A stretch of DNA of 64,000 bases, taken from assembly GCF_040954835.1 (NCBI RefSeq), contig NC_090697.1, positions 2,554,501-2,618,500 on the forward strand, read 5' to 3'. The DNA is from Lepisosteus oculatus (lineage: Eukaryota; Chordata; Actinopteri; Semionotiformes; Lepisosteidae). The position numbers and the translations under genes were made by a program. Within the stretch, counting starts at the first letter, position 1; each line of letters starts with the position of its first letter. The notes under the pieces were generated by a model. It was not told the DNA's origin. It saw only the letters and a list, made by a program, of their open reading frames with translations, and did not search any database. Of the stretch, positions 24,190-38,067 are shown one piece after another.

Positions 24190-24868
24190 CAGTGTGCTAC
24201 TGCCACCTGGTGTATGAGCTGAACAAGCTCATCAGGAGAGCAAGCTCTGTCATTGGGTCTGGCCTGGACCCCTTGGATGTAGTGGCTGAGAGGAGAATGG
24301 TGTCTAAACTAGAGGCCATCATGGACAACATCTCCCTCTATGACAGGCTTGTAGAAATGAAGAGCACGTTCAGCAATGGACTGATTCATCCACGGTGCGA
24401 CAGGGGGCGCTACAGGAGGTCATTCTTGCCTTCTGCCATAAGACTGTACAACGCATCCACCTTGCGTCTGGGCAGAGGCAACACTGACAGTGACCTGTTT
24501 CTGGACTGAACGCATCTACACATCTACTGCTACATCTGTTCTCTTTCTTTTCTTTTCCCATTTACAACCGTTTTTTGTGCAATATATGCCAGGGACCCGT
24601 GCAATACATTTATATCTATATCTATATCTATATTTATATTCATATGTGTGATACGATTTTTCTGCGTACTGTTCTGTTCTAGTTTGTTCTTTGTGTGTCC
24701 GGACTGTGAGTAACTCTTTTAGTGCTCCCCTCACTGTACTGATTGTATTGTATGTATTGTACTATTATGATTATTTTATCATTCGTTACACTGTGGCTGT
24801 GTTGTCTGTGTAAAGCTGCTGTTGCACTGCAATTTCCCTCACGGGATCAACAAAGTATCTATCTATCT
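24190..24868 (+). repeat. Non-LTR retrotransposon 3' end with ORF2 C-terminus
   Basis: An open frame (24192-24509) encodes LNKLIRRASSVIG, MDNISLYDRLVEM, HPRCDRGRYRRSFLPSAIRL and YNAS, the usual C-terminal end of L2/Rex-type ORF2. The 3' end has AATTTCCCTCACGGGATCAA and a short (ATCT)n run, the usual tail of these elements. Upstream parts are missing. Confidence 0.7.
24606..24640 (+). repeat. (ATATCT)n short tandem repeat
   Basis: About five imperfect ATATCT units, within the LINE 3' UTR. Confidence 0.7.
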
Positions 24869-26544
24869 GTGCAGGAAGTACAGGAAGAGAGTCCCGTACT
24901 ACACTGCTCCCAGGCTGGCGAACCGGTTCGGAGGAAGAGGATGGCGACAGAGAAGAGGCAGGAGGCAGGATGACCACTGCTCTTGTAGTCACAGAAGACG
25001 GTGCTGTTGACCGGGGAGAGGTGAGGGGAGGGAAAGGGGAGCACAGTCTCCTATAGCTCCCCATGTTATAGAGCGATGTTAACGGGGTCCCCCCTTTTAT
25101 AGGGTGCAGTGCGGAAGGGAAAGCTGCTGCATACAAGCTCGGGGGGGTAACGGCACAGTTAGTAACTCAGCAGGGCAGAGGAAATTTCCCAAATACTCTT
25201 ATTAAGCATCTCGGCCACAGCAAGACATACCATTTGTGAGGATGATAGGAACATCTCTCCTCATGGTTACCTGACCTCCTTTGCCAACAAAAACAAACCT
25301 TTTTAAACATATTTTTAACCTAATTTCTAATCAAGGGTATACTGTATGTATATCAGTAACTGAATTCTTTAATTACTCTTAGCCATCAAATCAACTATTT
25401 AATTTTCCCTCAATGCCAATATTCGGCAAAGTAACAGAATTGGAGGGATGAGAAAACAGCTTGATATCAACTTGAGAGGCATCTGATATTTAGCCCTTGT
25501 TAGCTTTTTTATATCATCTGTGATCATCACTGAGTACTTCATATTTAACTTTACTTGAACAATCTGTTCAACCCAAAAATCTTTTATGCTGTTGAATATG
25601 CCCTTTTGTTCTTAAGCATTTCATTTTAAATAAAAGTGCCTCTTATCATAACATATCATAATCTCTGACTTTATTGATGAAATCTGGAACCAAACCTTCC
25701 CTATCAAGTAAAGCTTTTTATTAATTAGCCTCATAATTCGATGTAAAGCTATTCTGCCTTTCCCAGACCCACTTTGATTAAGTGGTAAATGTTTACTTAA
25801 AAGAAAAAGGAGATTCTCTGAGTCACTATTATTTGTTACCTTCCAGATATTTAATGTCTACGCGGTAGACAGAAATGAGGCAAAAAAAAGACTAATCTTC
25901 TCCTTGTTTCTTAGCTGGTACTACTGTAAATTAAGGGGACAGAGAATAAAATAAAAAGAAACTCTCCACAAAATAAACCAGTCAGGCAAAAGTATTCAAC
26001 TTTGCCTCACACCCTTTCCTTACTGTATCTTTAAATAAAGTAGATGCAATCAGAGTTCACAAACATTAAATTCGATAAGCCGGAAGAACCAATCTACTCC
26101 AACTGCACACATGATTAAGGAGCAGGGCTGGCCCCTGGCTTAGCTGGACTAGGTGTTTAACTAGAAGTTAACAGATTCACATTTCAAGTTATTGCTTTCA
26201 GTATTGAAATATGTTATCTTTGTAAGAATGTACGCTTCTTGTTGTAAGTTATGTGTTCTTCAAAGGTGGTTAATAAACATTTTCTATGTATATAATTTGT
26301 TTATTTAATTGTTCTAAATAGGAAAATAAGGTTGGAGTGGGAGCTAATAATAGCAGCGTCTGTGCAAATTGTGATCTTGGACAGAGGCCCCACCAAATTT
26401 TGCTAAGGTTCCCAAAAAGTTGGGGCCGACCCCAATAAGAAGCAATCGCTCTAAATAAGAGAGCCAAACAGCCCACTCTCTCCACTTCTAAAAGGTCACT
26501 GGATAAAGTTGCTTATCCTGTAAGGTCATGTATACCAAACACAA

Positions 26545-26660
26545 CTGAAGAAGGCTCCACAGCTGAAACGTTACATTTTCTTTCTTCTCTTTTCAGCAGG
26601 GAATAAACCTTTACTTGTTCCTCTGCAGCCTACGCGTGCTGACACAGCTACCCACCTGAA
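26545..26660 (+). repeat. Penelope-type terminal fragment
   Basis: The fragment reads CTGAAGAAGGCTCCACAGCT-GAAACG, then TTCTTCTCTTTTCAGC and GGAATAAACCTTTACTTG, ending near CACAGCTACCCACCTGAAC. Confidence 0.6.
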
Positions 26661-27489
26661 CATGTACACCAAATACAACCCGAGCAGTAAGTTACAAACT
26701 TCAGCCACTATCATTTCATGTACATAAAAAAATAAATAAAATAGAATTAAAATCACACAAAAAAACCAACAATGAGTACTTAAACTCAATTACAATTTCA
26801 AATTGTTCCGTACTAGAAACCAAACAAAAAATTATACACGAAATGAATTAAAAAGAAGGGGCTATAAAATACAGACAACCTGAGCTGGGAGGAATGGGAG
26901 TTTAGGAAACTATCTCCATTAACATCTCTAAACAGCCTGCTTTAATGCTTACTAAAAATAAACTAAAACTCAATAATACAATACTGTTTTCTGTTTTTCT
27001 CCACACTCACCCAATACACCCTCACAACTCATGATCCCAGCACAATAAAAAACATGCCCACCGGCAGTTACAAAACACAGGTCCGCTCTCCCTCACAGTC
27101 AACTCCTAAGTTGAGCTAAAGTATACAACCAAATAAAAACATTTAACTCATCATCCAGCAGACACCAAAATATTTAATATACAGTATAACTTAATCCTCC
27201 CCCAGAGCTCTGGTGTTAATATGATGGATTGCTTTGTTAAAGATCGGTCTTCACTGGAAGTGAATTTATTTTTTACAGGGATTAGCATTACATAATCTAC
27301 AATGAAGGATATCTAAATAATTTCCAAACTAATTTTATCAACGATTAACGTCAGTTGTTCAGGGTTTAAATTATCCTTACTATTAACCTTACTAAACTAA
27401 CTAATCTGTGCCAATAAGTTAGCCTTTTCTAAATTATCTCTAGTGATCTCTTCTCCTATTAGTTTTATGCCATACATCTCTACCCTTGT

Positions 27490-27540
27490 ATTTTGTTTTA
27501 TCAATTTCCCTATGGGATTAATAAAGTATTATCTATTTTT
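27490..27540 (+). repeat. LINE 3' tail remnant
   Basis: CAATTTCCCTATGGGATTAA followed by TAAAGTATTATCTATT matches the 3' tail of the LINE at 24,190-24,868. Confidence 0.45.
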
Positions 27541-27879
27541 CACTTTAGAATAACAATAAAATCCTCCAGTACAGTATGTCTTTTGTGTGTGCTTAACAAC
27601 TATCAAGGAATAATCAAGCAATAATTTTCTTCTTCTCATAACCCAGAACCATGTTTCATCTGAAGTACTGTATTTGCATAGTTTGTAATAATAATAGTAT
27701 AATTTCTTAATTTAAAGGAACCTTAACAAAATAACACACCATCTCCATCTCCCATTTGTCTGTCTTTCAAAACTACTTCATGGCCAGGAATCAGTTTAAA
27801 ATTTACACACCAGAACCCTCAAAGGTAAAAAAAAAAAAGTTAAACAAAACACTGAAAGAGCAAGCAACTATCAGTGGCA

Positions 27880-28458
27880 TCCAGTTTTGGTCCTGCAGGG
27901 CCGCTGTACAGGACGTTTTCATGTGAGCCCTTAATGAGTTATTTGTCTCGGGAGCCGGTTCCGACTCCCATGGAGTGCGTTATTAAAGACCCTATGGGGA
28001 CGGTAGAATCTGTAAAGGACCATGGAGGAAGGTACAACGGGGTTAGGATGGGTGGACAGACGGGGGGCGGTGACTGTAGCGAGCAGGTGCTCGGGGGAAA
28101 TGCGGAAGCAACCAAGTCCAAGTAAATCCAAAAAGGGAAGTCGGGGCGCAGTCCGTAATCCAAGAGCCGGGAGATCAATCCAATAAAAACAGGGACCGGG
28201 TCGAAACCGGCACAGGAACAGGAACAGGAACAGGAACAGGAACAGGAACAGGAACAGGAACAGGAACAGGAACAGGAACAGGAACAGGAACAGGACCTGG
28301 CGTTCTGAATCCCGGACCCAGACGGTCAGGACGCCGGGGAATAAGGGACGCTTGGCTTTTAACCAGAAACCAGACGAGACGCACCAGGAAATAATAGAAA
28401 CTAATCATAACAGAAGTGGGTAGGAGCGCCGTCTAGAGGAGGGATGTGGAACCTAACA
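27880..28458 (-). repeat. LTR-like segment with hexamer satellite
   Basis: It shares order and phrases with the solo LTR at 56,957 (AATCCAATAAAAAC, CAGGAACAGG, TTGGCTTTTAA, and a TAACA/TGACA end). The left border is uncertain. It holds a (CAGGAA)n expansion. Confidence 0.45.
28213..28295 (+). repeat. (CAGGAA)n hexamer satellite
   Basis: About 13.8 nearly perfect units in 83 bases. The related LTR at 57,213-57,240 has only about two units, so the array expanded in this copy. Confidence 0.9.
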
Positions 28459-29555
28459 CTATTTACAGGCTTACCTTTTGTAGTGGTCTCCATCCAATTT
28501 AAAAAAAGAGGTGCAGTATAGGTGACTAGTGATGGTCGGACCCAAGTTCCCGTGACTATCCTACAGGACCACAGCCGACCTCTTTGGCTTTCCCTTGGTC
28601 CAGGCTGCTGGACTTCTAGGTACCAGCAGAGAGCACACCAAACAAGCAGTAATTACATGTTTAGAAAGATTATATCAATCTTTATTTTTTCCTTTAAACT
28701 GCAAATAAAATCTGGGATCTACTTGATTCCTTCGAGTCTGATCCTTAAGACATGGTAGTCAGATAAGCAGAATGTCCTGGCTAGCCAGCAACCAAACAAG
28801 CCCACCAAAATACGGGCCCATCGTGACCTTTTAGTCTGCACAAGCAAGAGTTAATCCAGGGACAGGGCCAGGGTGATCCACCAGTGGAGACACCCGTTAC
28901 ACCTGATGACATCACAACCAACCACCACTCATGAAGGTGCCGATACAGAGTCGCTGCGCAAGAGATTGTGTTTTGTTTTCCGGACTGCAAAAAATACAGT
29001 TAGGCTTTTTTCAACACCACTGAATATCAATGAGTGTTCAGGTGAGCAGCCTAAATTTCTCCCCATCTTTTCTTCAACAGGCATTCAGGCTGCACGCATG
29101 ATCCAGTGTTTGGCAGTTTCAACTCCGATGCGTGTACAATCCTTGCCCTCGCATGGGTTTGTATGAGCTGATCACCTGTGATTTCTTTTAGTTAAATAGC
29201 TACTTCTCTTTACAACATTTTAGGCAGTTAGTTCCTCCGTACACGTTCCCTCTCTCTTTTACTTCTCCATGACATGGTTGCAGTTAACAAGGTGCTTGCT
29301 CCCGGTGAACCCTGCATTAACCCACTGTTGTTTGACAACAGTCGTCTTATTTTTCTTTTTAATGAAGGACTGAGGGGCTTGTGCATAGTGTTCGCTTTCC
29401 CGAACTCATTTTATCAGCCTCTGTGCCTTTTCATCTCAGGTTTATGCAGCAAGGCCCTGATGAAACTCAACTCATGTCACAATTATTGCCGACTGCTCAA
29501 TAGTTAATATATTGTACACATTCTTTCCATAACATAATGTAAAACATGTCACATG

Positions 29556-29757
29556 TGGGAGCAGTTGGGCCCCTGAGCAAGGCCCTTAACCCCAGCTGCT
29601 CCAGGGGTGCCGTATAAATGGTTGACCCTGCTCTCTGACCCCAAGCTTCTCTCTCCCCATCTGTGTCTCATGGAGAGCAAGCTGGGGTATGCAAAAAGAC
29701 AAATTCCTAATACAAGAAATTGTATATGGCCAATAAAGTGATCTTATCTTAAAACAT
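29556..29757 (+). repeat. tRNA-type SINE, family B, 5'-truncated
   Basis: GGGCCCCTGAGCAAGGCCC, CTCATGGAGAGCAAGCTGGG and AAGTGATCTTATCTT are present; the tRNA-like head is missing. CTGGGGTATGC here lacks the 5-bp insertion seen at 60,889. Confidence 0.7.
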
Positions 29758-30135
29758 GTTAAGAATCATACCTTAAATCTGATTTTTAGACATTTTCATG
29801 TAACTCTTTTGTAATTAAGTTGATTTAAAATAATTAAAAATATGTTTTCACCATCAAATTGCCTGCTCCACACGAACAGCAATGTGCTCCAAGGATCTGC
29901 AATTTCCAGATAACCAGACAACAGCGTTTAATGCGTCCACATCAATTTTCATAAATACCCAAAAGAAAGCTGTGGTTAGCATCAAGTGAGGCCAACTAAC
30001 AAAAATTGAAGGTCACTTGAAGTAGAAAGGAATTATAAATACCATGTGATTTTAAGAATACTCTCTGATGGAGTGTAAAAAAAATTCTGGGTATCAAAAT
30101 GTTCATTGATTTGCATCGTAGGTTTATTATCTTGA

Positions 30136-30230
30136 TATGTCACTAGCCTTGTGCCCGTTGCCTGCTGGGATAGGCTCTGGCTTCCCCATGACCCTGAACT
30201 GGAAGAAGAGGTTAGTAAATGGATGGATAT
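30136..30230 (+). repeat. SINE family A, 3' end
   Basis: GCCTGCTGGGATAGGCTCTG and AGTAAATGGATGGAT identify a 5'-truncated copy. Confidence 0.6.
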
Positions 30231-32334
30231 GGCATTATCAGTACCTGTGACTGTGTTGTTAATCCAAAAGAGTGTTTTTCAGTTTTACCAAAAGAGGGCA
30301 CCATAACCTAACAATTGTCATTTTCAGTGCCAGAGCAGTTGATAGGGTATTTGAAAGTAATCCCCGTATTCTATTACAAATCAGTCTCCTGTTCCATTTT
30401 GTACTTTCAAAATTCATATTATGGTACTATTCATAATGTTTTTGCAAACACTAAGTAATTTTCTCTCCCACCAGTAGAGGAGTTGGAAGCTTTCATCAGT
30501 TCCTAGCTCAAGAAAGGGTTGGGAATCTGGGGTGTCTTTGAATAGTGGTGTTTTATGGAAATTAGTTCAATCGCAATCAGTCTCACTGTGGGTCTAAGAA
30601 ATCAATTCAGTGTTCAAAATTAAAATGAAAATGGCAGGACAACAGTGATATACACACTTAGATTCAAAGAATGCGATTCACAATTTTATTACTACAATAT
30701 TAAAACAGATAAACCTTATATGGGAGTATGTACTGTATATAAATATCTACTGTATCTGTTGTGATACAAATGTCTAATTAATATTTCATAGATTTAAGAA
30801 ATACTAGAAACACAGGATTATAATACGTTAGCTATAGTACTCGGGTTAACACACTAGTCAGCCTTGTTATTAATCAATCCCATAGGCGCACATCAATATT
30901 ACCAAACACGAGAAAAGAAAGTAGCTTCAGATCGGGAGGTGAGTTTACTCATGGTACCTGTATTCTTGTGACAAAAATAACTTGCTTTCCCGAAAAGAGT
31001 TCACAGTGTGACCACAGAACAAAATCATAGAAAGAACAAAAGCTATTCAGCTGCTTAGCAGCTCCCCCAGCTGTATCAAAGCAGCCTTTTGGCGTCACAC
31101 AGTTACTTTTCTGAAGGAAATCTTTATCAAGCATACTTCTTAGGAAGAAAACTGAATGCGAACATTGAATGTATAAGCCATCAGAATGAGATGTTTGGCC
31201 ACATAAGAGTTTTAAAGTGCCACAGGAAGAGGTAATAACTAGATCTGGTCACAGCCTGTCCAGATCCTGTCTGCTGACTCTGTGCTACAGCGTGTCCAGC
31301 TGGCACAGGAGAAGATAGAGAACAGCTCCAATTAGCCCTGCGCTGAAGACCGCTTCTTGACAGGAAAACGCAACAGGTCTGACTTGCGACACGAGACAGA
31401 TTGAGATGAGGAGAAACGTAGGAAGTCTGCTCACTCATATTTTGTAGCTACTTCTCTTATTATTGCATGCCGTTCAGTCGTGTCGACAAAAGTCCCACTT
31501 TTTTAATTCAGTGGTTAGGTGAAATTAAATGTCACAAAACTTCCCCTGTTACAGAGGACGTCTTGGGCAGGATTCTGTTTTCAAGTGGTCTCTCAGCCCG
31601 GTGGTTACATTTTGCTAAATTTGTTCCAGTTCCAGTTGAAAGGGTGGTGGTCGCAATCATGCTTTAGAAACAAGTTTACATTTTTGTGAAAATCCTATAA
31701 ATATCGTATATACAGCAGATAACTTTTTGTATGTTTAGCATCAAACTAAAAAAAAACTGCAAAACAACATCACATTTGGTACTGTATATACAGTTATGCT
31801 CATACCAATACTGCATTATTTCATGCACAACTGTAGCCATATTATTGGATGCATTACCGAATCTTCGAAAGAGACACAATTGTGCATTCCCCTTGGAATG
31901 GGTATATCCAGCATTTCTTTTTATATATATAGTTATGCCAGTGGGCGTGGCCGACGGCTAGCAGCCCTTGTTGCAGTTGATCACCAGCAGTGTCCTAGTA
32001 AACCCAGTTTATGATGTCCTGATTGATCAGGAGGTCAAGCACTGTCAGAGATCCAGCACTGCTAATAATCCAGGACAGCATGAAGCAGCTAGAATTTGGA
32101 AGATAAAAAAAGATGTCAGACAACCCATGATTTTCTCGTTTAAGACTGCTACATTAACACTTTCACTAATAATACAGTATCATGGTCTGCCTCAGCATGC
32201 CTGTCTCTCTGGTTGGAATTACGTGTCCCCCTGGGATGTTTCTGTTCATATGATAGACAGGGGTACATTTATACTGGCTAATACTGAGAACACAGAGGCT
32301 AGACATTTTCAGTATATCCATGACTACTGTCACT

Positions 32335-32752
32335 GACAGACCGAGACCACCAGGTTTCCTAACAGCGTCTTCCCCCAGGCAGTAAGACTGCTAAACAGCC
32401 AACCACTGCAGACCCCTACAATTACTCAAACGGCTGCTGGTGAATAGACAACCTCCTTGAAGTGACAGGTGCACCTCCTGTCACTTGCACTCTCAGGACA
32501 CATACGAAGAGCGCTAAATACTGTACCTCCTATCCTCATGTTACTTTCGCACAATCTGTAAATTATATTGTAAATTGCAATTGTGTCATTTATTGAATCC
32601 TAATGTTAATCTAATCCCTATAAATTCCTGTCCTTCTACTCTTCTATCCCTCTTAACGAGCTCACGGACAAAGCATTTCATTGTTGACAATACCGCTGTA
32701 TACTGTACTGTTCGTGCATTGATAAATAAACCTTGATTGATTGATTAGCTTT
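32335..32752 (+). repeat. L2-like LINE 3' end
   Basis: Translation of the start gives RFPNSVFPQAVRLLNSQ, an ORF2 C-terminal pattern. The 3' UTR ends AATAAACCTTGATTGATTGA, a short-repeat tail typical of L2/CR1. Confidence 0.6.
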
Positions 32753-34395
32753 TCTCAGAGACCTTGAATGTAATGGACAGGGTTTGCAGTAAATAGTAAA
32801 AAGGCCCATCTGAAGAACTGTCTCTGGCTGTGGCAGAAGGAAGCTGGACGGAGACTACAAAAGAACAGAAGAAGCCAAGTGATGCTGGTGACAGACCAAT
32901 CAGCTTTCAGTGGCGTCGGTGGACAAGAAGGTGGCTCTGCTCCCTCTGGAACCAGAATTTCCAAACTGTCCCCAGTGAGTCGACAGGTAACCCATTGCTT
33001 TGGATGACACATGAAGCTGGGTCTTCTCAGATCCTGTGCCACTGTTCATTAGAACAGGGGTGTTGACCCCAGTGTCCAGGCTAAATTCCACTTTGAACTT
33101 GCAAAAGCTGATACCTACATCTTTCCTTTAATTCAATTGGCGAAATACCTGCTCTCTTCTGGGGTTGCTGTTACATAATGGCAGCAGCGTGGGCACTGAA
33201 CTTCAGTCAGTCCCCGCCCGTCTATAGAGCTCATTGTGAAGCTTTGGGATGAAAAAGCTCTATACAGATGAAGGGAATTATTAAGTTATTATTAACAATG
33301 GAATAATTAGATGGCGCATGTTAACTCATAAGCTTATTAACATTTACATCCCCAATTTAAATAAAAGTATGCTCCTGCAGTATTTGTTTACTACTTAGTC
33401 CTATGAATGCAAACATAATCAAATATTAAAGAAATATCTAAATAGTCAAATATGAAAATATTAACAGCAACTGTTCTACAGTATATGTAAGTTCTCCAGT
33501 AGTTACATTTTACATAATATGCCAATTCTTGTACACAAACCCTAAAACCTGCCTGTTTCAATTTTGAAGGTGTACATCAAATTTAATGTGAGTGTCTGTT
33601 TGCTATACGCAGTGTTTTGAGGAAGAAACTTAAGACTTTTAATATGAAACTCAGCTGAATGTCTTCTCCAGGCCTGTGGTTAGTGGTGAAGGTGTTACAT
33701 GAACAGAGTAAGGTGTTTCTTTGATTAGCTTTCCTGCCTCAGATGAAGAATACAGAGATCTCAAACTACAAACAGGAAGCCAGAACTTTGCTTTGCTATT
33801 GTTGTGTGGCTCAGAGGATGCGTTGGAGATATTGTCTATATACATTTGAAATGTTTTTAAGCAGAATATGGGTAATGTATATACAAATATTGCAGGATTT
33901 TTTTTTATTTTAACATTTTTACTGTACTGTAACATGTACTGTACTGTAGTTTTTAATTGCCTGGCAAAGAAAAAACTTCTTTCTTGCTATGTGATGATAA
34001 AACCGAATAAAGACCTAAATGTCAGTGAATTGTGTTTGGGGGATGAATAAAAGTTAAATGTAAATATAACTTTTTTTTTAATCCAGCCCATTATTTGAAC
34101 AATTCTTGAAAACGTTTGAACGTTTGAACATTTAATATATTAATCAATTATGCACATTTGTTGTGAGTGCAAAATAAAAGCTACTGTAGAATTTAAAACA
34201 TGGAGATCAGAAGCCTAATGATTTGCAAGACATGTAAGGCAAGGTCTTACTTAAGACAAGATGTTTTCTTTGTTGTTACCACCAGTCTGTAGGATTCACA
34301 TTGGAGGTTCATATGTGTACATTTACACTTTTTCATTTGCAATCTGTTTATTATATTTATGTTATTGCTACTAGGAATGATATTACAGTATTTGC

Positions 34396-34597
34396 GCAAT
34401 CTACTATGAATTAGCTACATTACTCTGCTCTCCTCCCCACTGAGAGCTGGTGTGTGGTGAGCGTTCTGGTGCACTATGGCTGCTGTCACATCATCCAGGT
34501 GGGGCTGCACACTGGTGGTGGTGGTGGAGGGGAGTCCCCATTACCTGTAAAGCACTTTGAGTGGAGTGTCCAGAAAAGCGCTATATAAGTGTAAGCA

Positions 34598-34634
<37 letters not shown>
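34396..34634 (+). repeat. 5S-type SINE, 5'-truncated, with ATT microsatellite tail
   Basis: It runs from CTATGAATTAGCTACATTAC through AAAGCGCTATATAAGTGTAA into an uninterrupted (ATT)n tail at about 34,602-34,634. Confidence 0.75.
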
Positions 34635-34635
<1 letters not shown>

Positions 34636-37027
34636 TGTGCAGTATGAGCATAGTGTTGCCAGGAAGATTCCTAGTCTCAAAGTGTGTTCAATGTGACTGA
34701 ATGGGGAAAAGGGATCTTTTGTAAACCAGTTTGCTTGCATTGCTGCATTGTGAGTCTAAATATTTAAAAATGTACGCATGAGAAAAGGTTTTTAAAGTTG
34801 AACTGCATAGACACTGCATTATCTCTATGCATAGAGGAAAAATAATTAAAGCATCTGCATTACAAATCTGTTCAGAACAAAAGCATCTGCAACGTGCTTT
34901 GTTGCAACATGCATCAAAGTGTCTTGAAGACCAGTCAGAAAAAGTATTTGTGCAGAGGGCAGATTCAACCCTCTAGCAGGGGACATAGGTAATGTAGCTT
35001 CAGGGTACACCCTGAGCAGAAGGACCCTGTCTTACATGTCTTGGAAATCATTGGACACCTGATCTGTGTGTTTTAAATTCTATGGTAGTTTTTATTTTGC
35101 ACTGGCAACAAATGTGATGAACGTATTAAATTTTCAAACATCCTGAATCGGTTAGAGTTGTTCAAATCTGTGGACTGAATATTTCTACAAATATGTTATA
35201 TTCACACTTGAGTGTGGGTCTAGTGTCCAGTCAGTGCAGTCCTTTAATAGGAGACATACCTAAAATATTTCTTGACTTTTCTAGCATCCTTTTTTGCCTG
35301 TGTTTACTATTGGTTGTAATTTATTTTTATAATCATTTTATTAAGTGCTTTCTTTTTTATAATCAGTTTGCTTTGATTTGTTAAACCTTTCGGGATACTG
35401 CCTTTTAGACCTTGATTTGCTCCCTCTTGTTGTGCATGTGTACTGCCCCTGAAGCAGTATCTCTTTAAACAGTGGCCTCTCATTCTCCATCTGTTCTGTA
35501 TCTCTCCTTCCTCAATCTTCTCTTAATCCTGGTCTCATTCCACCCAAGTCTTCTTCCTTGAAATTGTAAACTTGTGATTTCGACTCCACCCATACAGTTT
35601 CCCTGGATGAATCTCTGTACCTATGAATGGACAAAACTACCATCTTACTTCTTGTTGTGAGCATCCTTTCATACGACGGTACATCTTAAGCATTTTTTTT
35701 TCAATTGAATCGGTTGTAAGATTCTTCCATTGTTCTGTAGCACGTTCCAGAGAAACTATTTAAGGAAGGACAGTGTTAGACTTGTGTGAGCTGTGGTTTG
35801 TGTAGAAGAAACATCCTGTTTGAAAAGGACAAAGTATATGTGAGAATCACATGAAAAATACTACTGTAATCACTACAGGAAAGTCCCTTTGAAAATAAAC
35901 ATAAAATGTTTAGATATCCTATTTATTACACATACAAAGCTCAGAAAAGTCCATATATATATATTTCAGTATATATGTAAGATATGAGCATCATCAATTT
36001 ACTCAATACCTCTACTGTTTTACTCTACTAACTTCCTTGTCATTAGCTCAATTTAGTAGGAAAAGATGTAACACAGTTTGTCATTAAGCAGTCTTCAATT
36101 AGTTTGATCGTTATTTTCAAAAACATGAACAAAACACGCTAAACAAAGCATGGACAAACAACAATGCTATAGAACAAAACTACTTTTTTGTACTATCCAC
36201 AGATCTTAATGTACAGTATCTGTTTTAATTAACAGAATTAACCGGTAGCTTACATCACAGTGGTAGAAATCTCAGTCTAACAATTACTACAGAATATTGT
36301 GTGATCCTTGAGTGAAAAGAGTAGAACAATGCAAAAATGTTCCATCTTTCTTTTTTTCTTTTGCATTGAAACCTTTAAAAAAAAGTTCCAGTAAAGAAGA
36401 GGTTTTTTTGCTAAGGCATGTAAGAATTGCACAAGATAATTTAAAGATAAAGTTAAGATAAAGTTCAACTTTGAACAACACTAAAAACAAGCACAGCATT
36501 TGATAACTCACTAACAGTTACAACAGTGATTGGTACATGGCTTTTATTGTCCCTTCCTGGATCCTCTCTGCACCAGTACCACCCCGAACACAACACACTT
36601 ACAGCATGATTACAAGTTCCAGTGTGCAGTGGGCTTTGTACAGAACTATACATGTTACCCTCCTAGTTAAACAGTTTCCACAGACTGTTAAAAATAAGCT
36701 ATCAAAAAAACATTATGCTTGTTTGTAAAACCCATTTTCAGTGTAATATCAGTTGCATTTGTCATTTCAGTAATTTATCAAAAGCCACATCAAACAACTT
36801 GTTAAAAGCTATTCTTCACTACTATCATAAAACATAAACATATACTATCGTTGTAAGTTATACAGAAATTAGGACAAATATTTTAAAAGAGGAAAAACAA
36901 ATCCAATGATTTTGCATTTTTGAGGAGAATCACAAATGGTTTCCTTCATTAACTTTGCTTGCATTTCCAAAAAGCACTTGACAGCATGGATAGTTACTGC
37001 TGTCATACTTTATATATATATACTGTA

Positions 37028-38067
37028 CAGTGCCCTCCAAAAGTACTGGGACAAGAGTTCAAATTCACCCATTATACTGTAGCTGTATTCTCAGGAAATT
37101 TCAAATCACAAGATGAATATGAGACAAATGGAGAGAATATCCCCTTCTACCTACAGTATTGGTATTTTTATGTATAAATGTTTAATATATACATTATATA
37201 CAGTAACAACACTTTTTTGTTTAAACTCCCACATTTTAGATGAGCATAATTGCCAAGGGGTTATATGTTGCTTGCAGTTCACACACATAAAAGAGTTGTG
37301 AAGGTGTAGGCATGGATGAGGTCTTTTGAAACAGCTTCTGAAGTCTTTCGCTTGAATTAGTTAGCAAAAACCAACATGAACTCATTATGACAGAAAGGAA
37401 GGACATTTTGAAAATGAGAGGAAAGCAAATGACCATCAGCAAAATTATTAAGACTCTTGGCATTACAAAATCAACAAGTCTGGAATGTTCTTCAGAAAAA
37501 GGAAAGAACCAGAGGAGTCAAGAACAGGCAGAGAACAGGGCATCCAATAAAGACCAAGCCGTAGATGACAGAAAAATATTTCTAAGTGGAAAAGTCTGCA
37601 GAAGACGTCACCAAGAAAACTTTAGAGCCTATACTGCAAGGTGTGAGCCCCTCATCAGCAGCAAGAACAGCAGGGCTCAATTGGCATTTGCAAAAATAAA
37701 AATACAGAGATGAGCCACAGAGTGCTGGAACAAGGTTTTATGGACAGAAGAAACCAGAAGAAACATCTATGAAAGTGCTGGATAGGCTAAGGTGTGGAGA
37801 AAAACAGGAAGAGCTAACGGCCATGAGCATCCTCCAGTGACGCACGGTGGAGGGAGTACAGTATCACCTATATTTGAGGGGACTGAACCCAATATTTGCT
37901 TTGGTTGAAAAACGATTAATTGTGTTTGCAAAACATATCCCAATAAATAGGCGACATTCTGAACTCTGACTCAGAATAATTTGTTGAATGTGGATTTCAG
38001 TTTCTTGTCTATGCAACAGGGAAACGCCAATTTCAGATTTTTGTCCCAATACTTTTGGAGAGCACTG
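37028..38067 (+). mobile_element. Tc1-type DNA transposon, decayed transposase, intact ends
   Basis: The 1,040-bp element has terminal inverted repeats of about 26 bases (CAGTGCCCTCCAAAAGTACT against CAGTGCTCTCCAAAAGTATT) and is bounded by TA on both sides. The transposase remnant runs left to right: KQMTISKIIKTLGITKST is helix-turn-helix-like, then WNKVLWTEET (around 37,728-37,757), where the family usually has a catalytic TDE, and THGGGS near 37,840. Stops and frameshifts make it inactive. It lies about 1 kb downstream of the IL20RA stop. Confidence 0.8.

Larger units (their letters stand above)
19206..37027. other. Intergenic region SLC35D3 to IL20RA
   Basis: No host exon could be supported in this 17.8-kb stretch. 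Recognised contents are LINE fragments (20,585; 24,190; 27,490; 32,335), 5S-type SINE tails (21,063; 34,396), SINE 3' ends (23,239; 29,556; 30,136), Penelope-type ends (21,312; 26,545), an LTR-like segment with a hexamer satellite (27,880-28,458) and microsatellites. The open frames here are either repeat-derived or short and without family signals. Confidence 0.6.

Noticed and set aside
28175-28408. Open frame with a long Val-Pro repeat
   Set aside because: It is the translation of the (CAGGAA)n satellite.
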